Positions 57,001 through 64,000 of a stretch of 64,000 bases of DNA are shown in pieces. Where the stretch lies: positions 62,001-126,000 of the forward strand of contig JAMZAV010001453.1 in assembly GCA_024449915.1 (NCBI GenBank), written 5' to 3'. This DNA is from Sweltsa coloradensis (taxonomy: Eukaryota; Arthropoda; Insecta; Plecoptera; Chloroperlidae). Position numbers and translations under genes: made by a program. The notes below the pieces were generated by a model that was not told where the DNA came from, ran no database searches, and was given only the letters and a program-made list of their open reading frames with translations. Every line of letters begins with the position of its first letter. Within the stretch, counting starts at the first letter, position 1.

Positions 57001-59494
57001 CTAGAAAATAATAAAGATCTAGCTTGTATGGATATTTTTAAAAAATGTACCGTAGTAAATGGATAATTTAACATGCGTAGGATACAAACTGCCATGTCCC
57101 CCCCCCACCCTTAAGAAAAACCATAATTCGTAATAACTTAATCAACCCTTAGTGACTTCTGACTTGGGTATACTATATTTTTTTTAAAGACTCAAAAGGC
57201 GAAATTCGTGTATTTGAAATATACCAGAAACAAGAGAAAAGTGAATCAACCATTTAATGAATTTTTGTGAGATGTGACACAGAGGAGAAAAATTTTAAAA
57301 AAGGGGTTTGTTTAAAAATTCCCCCACACCCCCAATGCGAATCAATACTTTTAATTGTTTTTGGGGGAAAATTGACTGTGAACAAATGCGCAAAAAAAAG
57401 AAATCTTGGGGATCTATCCCCAAACCAATTTTCCCTTTCACTGTCTTGGAGATTTAGATAAAAAAGTGGGTACTCTCAAAAACCCACTTAAGGTTTTAAG
57501 GTTTACACTAGAAAAAAAGTGGTAAAAATTTTTTTTTTTTTGCTGTAAGTTTCGGGGGAGGACCCAGGTTTTTTGTAAGCGAGGGGGGGGGGGGGTTTTG
57601 ATTTGGCGCCCCCCCAAACCGCTAAAGGGTTTCTAAGGGGGGGCAGGGACATTCCGGTTGCGATATTTTTCTCTTTTTTTCAAGAAATATTTTGGTATTA
57701 AAAATGCACAATTAGGCTTTTTAGATTTTTTTAAATTCAGTTGGGGTTTTAATTATTTTATTTTAATTATGTTTTTTAAGGCTCTCGGTCGGGAAAAATG
57801 ATGGGTTAAGAAAAAATTGTATGGTTTAAACCCCGGTATTATTTTAACCCAAAACCGATTGTCCCCCAAAAAGGGTCAACTAAACTTTGTGTATAAAGGA
57901 AATATTTTTTTTATTATTATTTTTTTTTTTTGTCTTTTATTTGCAACAGGAAATTTGAAGCCCCCCCAAAAAGTGCAAATTTAATTTTGTCACGGGCCCC
58001 GTTAAAAAATCTTGGAGATGAAACGGAAGGGGGGGGTTAAAAGGGGATTGCGGGAGAGACGTGTTGGGGGGGGGCCCCCGAAGTTCCGCTCAAAATATTT
58101 TTAATTTGTCCCCCCAAATAGCGAGCCGTTTTTGCGGGGGGGGGCCTTTTTGGGATCTGTTTGTACGGGCAGAAAGGTTTGAGAGGACCGAGAGGGCGCT
58201 CAAAAATTCCCCAAAGGGTCCACGGAGTTTAAAATTTATCACCTTTTCACGAGCTGGCTTTTAAAATACTTTTTCCCCCGTAAAAGTATAAAGAAGTTTT
58301 TTTAACCATTAAACAAAAATGTTTTTTTTATTAAAAAGTTTTACGAACCCATCACATAATGAGAGGAAAACCCAAAAAAAATTCCCAAATTTTTTTTTTA
58401 AGTTTTTGCCCTCTATGCAAAGATCTTTTTTTCCTAGGGGAATGGGGGTTGCAAATAAAAAAAAACTTTAGGGCAACTTTTGAAAAAAAGTATAATTTTA
58501 AATTTTTTATTCTGAAAAACAGGTTTGACCTTTAAACCAAAAAATTATTGTCAGAAAAATGTGAGGGCAAACTTGGGTTCAAGTCCAAAAACAATCTGGT
58601 CCAGGATACCCCCCACCAACTGCTAAAAACCTACACCCGGAAAGATCCCCGGTCGGGACACAAGTATTAGGGGCCTATTATTGCTATCACTGATTTTTAA
58701 AAAAATGCTAGCATACGAACTACAATAAAATCGCTACTACAGTAATAATAATCGGGGGACAGGTTGTGAGGGGTTTTTCAAACCCGGACCTCCCAAAATC
58801 AGCCCAAGCCATTGAGAAAACACTTGTCAGTATCTTAATACATTGGCGTAACTTGCCCTTTTTTTTTCCGCGGAGCGAAAAAATTTTTGGGGTATCCTCC
58901 AAAAAATAAATGGTCAACACAACAGTAAAAGGGGGGTATGTAGGTAAATTTGGAAACAGTGTTAGTCGGGTACCATCCAAAAATTATTTAGGGGGAAATA
59001 CGCTTTTTCCCGGGGAAAACGAGCACTTTTTTTTGGGAACAATGGGGGGCCCCTAGGGGGGAGGGCCCCCCCATTTGGATACGGGGGGAAAAAGCGCACA
59101 GCCCCGGAAAAAATTTTCGATTCAAAGGGTGGATAGGGGTATTTTGACAATTTTGTTTTAAAAAAACCCTTTAAAAAAAAATATATGAAAAGGATTGCAA
59201 AAAAAAGAAAAATGTATCAATTTATATAATATCTAAAAAAAATAATTAGTTTTAAAAAAAAGTTGCGCTCCCCCTCCCCCCCCTCTGACGAAATTGGGCC
59301 CTCCGTAGTTACCCCCACTGTTATAATTTTTAAAGTAGTTTTAAAAAAGGAAAAACCAGTTTAGGTACTTCACAGTCACCCCGCACAAAGCAATCAGTCT
59401 TATACTGCTTTCTTTCCCGGGTGTTATAACCTTAAAATTTTTTATTAGTGCATCGTTGCAGGCACTCCAACCCCAAAGTCCCCGTTTACACAGC

Positions 59495-59640
59495 ATAAGA
59501 ACTGATGGACTCGAATCCACATCAGAAGTCTAAAAAAATCTGCCTACAGGGGAAATTTCGAACCCGGGAAACCTTCTGCTTTTGAAACAGAGCCGCTCAC
59601 TAAAACGACCAACGAGTTCTCTTTTACAATTTAGAAACCA
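59495..59640 (-). mobile_element. tRNA-derived SINE head, minus strand
   Basis: On the minus strand ACTCGTTGGTCGTTTTAGTG is followed by GAGCGGCTCTGTTTC, AGAAGG and a CCCGGGTTCGAAATTTCC B-box region, like the SINE head at 25,545. Extra bases in homopolymers reflect local sequence quality. Confidence 0.55.
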
Positions 59641-59730
59641 ATTCAGAAAAATTTGGGTGATGAATAAAATTTTGAAAACGTTTTTTTAACTACAAATTTT
59701 GGGTTTTTTAATAAAAGGCTATTTTAGCCC

Positions 59731-59760
59731 CGCGTTGATGGATGCTCCCCCCGCCCCTTT
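59731..59760 (-). mobile_element. Helentron-like 3' subterminal fragment
   Basis: CGCGTTGATGGATGCTC matches the minus-strand form of the family's 3' region (CGCGTTGATGGATGAGC), with an error or decay at the end. The rest of the element is not readable. Confidence 0.4.
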
Positions 59761-62700
59761 TTTTATTTTTATCGAAAACGATTCTTTTTGGGTTTATTTT
59801 TTGGTTTTGAGACTCTGAATGCGGGGTTTATGATAGAGATAATGTCTCACTCTTCCCCAACCACCCCAATTGACAGATAGCGGGTGGACCCTATTTTGGG
59901 GTGATTTGTGTCAAAACGCGTTTTCCGTTTTTACGCCCAGTTTTGCTGTTACTTTCGCCGAAAAAAGACCAGACATTGCATCCCGATTGTTTTTGGGGGG
60001 GGAGGGGGGGGGGGGGGGAGGGGGCGATGTTTAGTGAAAAGTAAACAAGGTAAAAGCAAAACATTTTATTTTCCCAAAAGTGTTAGTATTTTTTTTGTTT
60101 TAAATTCAAACCGTTCGGCCAAAATCGCGGGCCCAAATTTGGGAAAGGTGGGATTGTCCGATATGTTTACATCACCCTTTTTCCCAATATTTTCTCCCAG
60201 AAATTATTTTGTTACTCAAAACAAATAAATTTGTGGGGCCCATGTAAAAAAAACCAAACCCCACTCGATCAAGAAAACCAAAATTTTGGAGCCCAAGCCC
60301 CATTAAAAATAAAATTAATATCAAGTAAAGTTAATACTTTTTTACTTACACACATGTAACAAATAAACCTAAGTGTCATTTTAAATCCTTTCCCCAAATC
60401 AACTAGAGATTTTAGTGGCCCTTGCACTAAAAAGGGATAATACGGTATATAATATCGAATAATTTTGTTTTTATTTCCCCGAATAAATAATGGGGGTTGG
60501 GCCCGTTTTTAAATTCAACAGTTGGGTTTTAAATTTTTTTGGGAAAGGGCGCTTTAACCGGTTTGGGGAAAAACTCATAACACATGATTTTTTAAACTTT
60601 TTTTTTGTTTTTTTTAGAAGGTAGATAGTAGTAAATGTTTTTCAGTGGCGTACCAAGGGGGCGAGGGGGGTTTTTGGGTTATGGGGTTTTGGGTTGAGCC
60701 CCCCCATGGGCCCCCCCCCCCAAAAAAAAAGATTTTGTGATCGATTTTAAGAAAAAATAAGGAGGGACAAAACCCAACTATGATATTTAAAATAGATAAT
60801 TACCAAATTTCTTACAAAGTCGACTTCGCACAAAAAGAAAAATTTTTTGAAATTTGCAATCACTTTAGGGATGATTGATCTACAAAGTGGTTTTTGAGGG
60901 GCGAAAATTTTCAAAAACGAAAAAAAAAATTCGAAAAGGCCCCCCGGCGGCTGGGGCTTTGCACCAAAACCCCTCCCCTTTTTGGGATATTACAAAACCC
61001 CCCCCCCCCCCCATTGGAATTTTCCCGGATCCCCCACTAGTGTTTTTTATTTTTTGCACGAGTTGCTTTTTCTCATAGTCAATACAAAATATGGTAGGGG
61101 CCCAAAATCAAGAAAACTAAAGGGTGAAAAGGGAAGCTGACAAAAATTAAATCTAACAACTACTTAAATTTTGTTCCAATTTCCCAAACCCCGCACCAAA
61201 TCCGACATTTTAAAAACTTTTTGAAATTTTCGTATTTAATTTTTTAAAAGGGGTAATTTTTTTTAGTATTCGAAAACAAAAGTTTTTTTTCCCCAAAAAT
61301 TTTTCCTTGTAGGGATCATGTTTTTATAAAATTTAAATAATTAATTTTTTTTGTTAAAAAGATTTTTTCCCAATTTTATGGGAGATATGACCCAAATTTT
61401 GGACCCAAGTAAGTTTTTTGCTGAACTGCGGGGAAAACAAACATTACCAGATATAATATATTTTTTATTATAAAAAACAAACCCGTGTAAACCCCAAAGT
61501 TTCCATATTTTTTCATTGTCCCGTCTGTTTGTTCCAAAATCGGGTTTTATAAATTTATTTTACTAAATTTCATTACGCAAGACTAATGATTCCCCGGTTT
61601 TAAAAGGGCAGAAGAAATTTTATCGTAGTAACTAGTAACCGTAAAAACCCTTTTCTTCGGAAAAATTTTAAAGACCTTTTCCCCCATCAGGTAACTCAGG
61701 GGGCTTCAACACCCAAAAATTTTAAATTAAACAAAAAAAAATGTCAAAGCAAGTAATAGCTAAGATAGAGCAAGTTTGAAAGACCCAAAAATTTTCATTT
61801 GAAGTTGATAAAGTTAAAACTTTAAAAAATTTTCTAATGACGTTACGTTGGGAAATCTCGAATGTGTTTGTCGATCGCCCATTTATTCATCCGTATTTGG
61901 GTTTGGTACTTCATGGGACAATAGACAATATTTACAAATAAAATGATGCGTGATTGGATAACACGTAAAAAAAGTAAAGATTTTTTCACGCATACGTTGT
62001 CAGGAGTTTTGGGGGGGGGGGGGGGGGAAAAACAGGAAGGGAAAAAATTGGGGGGGGGGAGGGGGGGGGGGGAAAGGGGGAAAAAGGGGCCCCGGCCCCG
62101 GGGGGGGGCTTGGGGGAAAAGGGAAAAACAAAAAGGGGGGGGGAAAAGGGGGGGGAAATGAGGGGAAAGGGGGGAAGGGGGGAGGGGAAAGGGGTGGAAG
62201 GGGGCCAGGAAAAAAAGGGGGAGGGGAGTTTTCCCAATGCACCCTTTTTAGAAAAATATCACCATTAAAAAATCCCCCTAATAAAATTAAATTTAAAAAT
62301 TGGACCGCCTTTTGAAAACCCCCAATTTTTCTTTTGGTAAGAGGGAAAGCCCGGAAAACGGGACACGGGGCCCGGGGGGTTTAATTTTTTCCCCCGTGGG
62401 GAAAATTTTTTTTAATTTGATTTTTTTGGAGTGTGGGGAAATTTAAAAACCCGAAGATTAAATGGGAAAACCCATTTACCCAAAAATTTTTAATCCTTGC
62501 CCCAATTTGACGCCCTAAAGTATTTTGGAAGGGATTCCCCCCCTCCCCGGAAAAAGCGGGAAAAACCGGCCGGGGGTTTTATTCCCAAAGGGGGAAATTT
62601 TTTAAATTTAAATTTTTCGTTTAATTTGAAATTAAAAAAAACGGCTCCCAAAAAATTTTTCCTTTCCCTTTTTAAAGGTTAAATTATGGGGTTTTAACTG

Positions 62701-64000
62701 GTTCCCCCCCCGGGCAAAAAAAAAAATAGAACCCAAAGGCCGTGCGATCCAAACGATAATTTTTAAAATTTTTTTCGAAAATTTAATATCTATTGGGAAA
62801 AAGATTATTGTTAAATTCTTGTTAAAATTTTAAAATTGGGGAGGGGTAAAAAATAAAAGGGTTCAACTTTTAACAAACTTTTTTCCAAATACATAATTAT
62901 TTTTCTGTTTCCCTGTTAAGGGGAAAAAAAGGGGAAAAAAATGGTTATTATTGCCCAATTTTGGGGGGGTGTTCATAGCAACGGTTTACTTGGGGGGCCA
63001 ATGAAAATTTTTTTTTTCCGAAAATTAAAAAAAAACCACCTGTCACTCAAAAAGTGTATCGCCAGGAGTGCGCCAAATTGCTGGGCTGAAAAAGGGCCCA
63101 AAAAAAGGGGGCAAAACAGCATTTGTAGTTTTAGTGTTTAGCGGTAAAAAACTCACAACGATTTTGGTTTAAATTTTTTTTTTTTTTGAATAAATGTTGA
63201 AATTAGGACTTGTTTTGGGGTGTACTTTTCCATTAAAATTTTTTTTGGGTTTTTTTTTGGAAAACTCTAAAGTTAAAGGAAATTTTTAAAATATTGTCCA
63301 AGTTCGCAAATTTTTTTTAAAACCCATTTTATAAAACAATTTCGAAAATCGGGCACAAAAACAAGTCCAGTAAATTTTATCGTGAAAAAAGTAAAAAAAA
63401 AATTATGCCCATATGACAAATTTTGGCCGAGTTTAAAAAAAATGCGGGGGCACTGCCCTCGCGCCATATTATAAACTACTCCTGTGCAACCTTAATAGAG
63501 AAGGGAGGAGGGGAAACCCGGTACCGGCACATAGCCTACTCCTACCGAAAAGTAAACCCAAAGGGGGCCAACGGGGTGAACGCCCCTCCTAAGGGCGGTG
63601 AAAAATTTTACAGTCTATAGGTTTCCTCCACTAAAACCCCGGAAAGCCCAGCAGACGGCGCCCGGGGAAAGAAGCTGTCACACAAGCTTACGGAAACCCC
63701 AGTCTGCTCTAGCCAGCGTTAGTGTGTTTCAGGCATAGCGGGGGGACCCACTCAACCCCCGACCACGCCCGATGTAGCTTAACTTTTAGTGTTCGAGGGG
63801 GGAACTGGTTAAACGACCCGGGCTAAAGGGTGGTTATTTTTCAAATTGCTAAGTTTTTTTAAAGGGGGAAAATTTCCCTAAAAAAATTATTTTCTAGAGA
63901 TTGAAAAGCAATAGCTTAAAATTTTTTTTTCAATGTTGTATTTTAAAAAAAAAGTTTTTTATTAATTTTTTTTTTTAAAAATTTTTTTATTTTTTAAAAA

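Larger units (their letters stand above)
57001..64000. other. Homopolymer-expanded, probably unpolished sequence
   Basis: Runs of four or more identical bases are far more frequent than in the rest of the window, including G/C runs over 10 (for example 57,583, 59,995-60,019, 61,000, 62,010-62,200). Recognisable repeats here (59,495-59,640 and 59,731) differ from expectation mainly by extra bases in homopolymers. Open frames are low-complexity and unreliable, so no genes are called. Confidence 0.75.

Noticed and set aside
61943..62242. Gly/Lys and Pro/Phe-rich open frames
   Set aside because: Products of G-run expansions in unreliable sequence.

Overview
The window looks like nuclear DNA of an invertebrate animal, most probably an arthropod. 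I infer this from the AT-rich base, intron-containing coding sequence, non-LTR retrotransposons of jockey, CR1/L2-like and R1-like type, a Ty3/gypsy element with a two-knuckle gag, tRNA-derived SINEs and many foldback elements. There is no operon structure, no rRNA gene and no convincing functional tRNA. The species cannot be fixed from the sequence.

Only one probable host gene is visible. It lies on the + strand from 16,994 to beyond 27,452. Four exons with good splice sites encode a signal peptide and a small secreted or extracellular protein that I do not recognise; its 3' end is not found. Its introns hold a LINE 3' fragment, an R1-like LINE ORF1 remnant, a LINE RT fragment, a SINE and a 3.6-kb hAT-like element that starts 23 bp after the donor of exon 4.

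Layout: 1-16.9 kb, unrecognised AT-rich DNA with SINEs, tRNA-like sequences, foldback elements and the first Helentron-like elements; 17-31 kb, the secreted-protein gene and its repeat-filled introns; 27.5-31.1 kb, the hAT-like element, which carries a 2.1-kb palindrome built of ~330-bp units; 32.1-36.0 kb, a jockey-type LINE with decayed ORF1 and ORF2; 36.0-45.1 kb, a minus-strand Ty3/gypsy element split between gag and protease by a 4.2-kb DNA transposon that carries a THAP domain and a GC-rich TATA promoter; 45.5-55.8 kb, a minus-strand CR1/L2-like LINE with an SGNH-esterase ORF1, interrupted by five Helentron-like elements and two foldback MITEs; 55.9-57 kb, a small tandem duplication; 57-64 kb, sequence so rich in expanded homopolymers that it is probably unpolished.

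The most interesting content is a family of non-autonomous Helentron-like (HINE-type) elements. At least nine near-complete copies are present, in three subfamilies. Each has a 5' terminal motif repeated inverted but subterminally near the 3' end, then a short hairpin and a CCTAGT end, with no target duplication. Four insertions into one LINE let the pre-insertion site be read from the LINE reading frame, and three of these show a T^T target. The same logic supports the 4.2-kb transposon inside the gypsy element (12-bp inverted repeats, 3-bp duplication), a TAA-flanked MITE and an 8-bp-flanked hAT MITE. The window is thus a layered record of transposition in which the older elements serve as markers for the younger ones.
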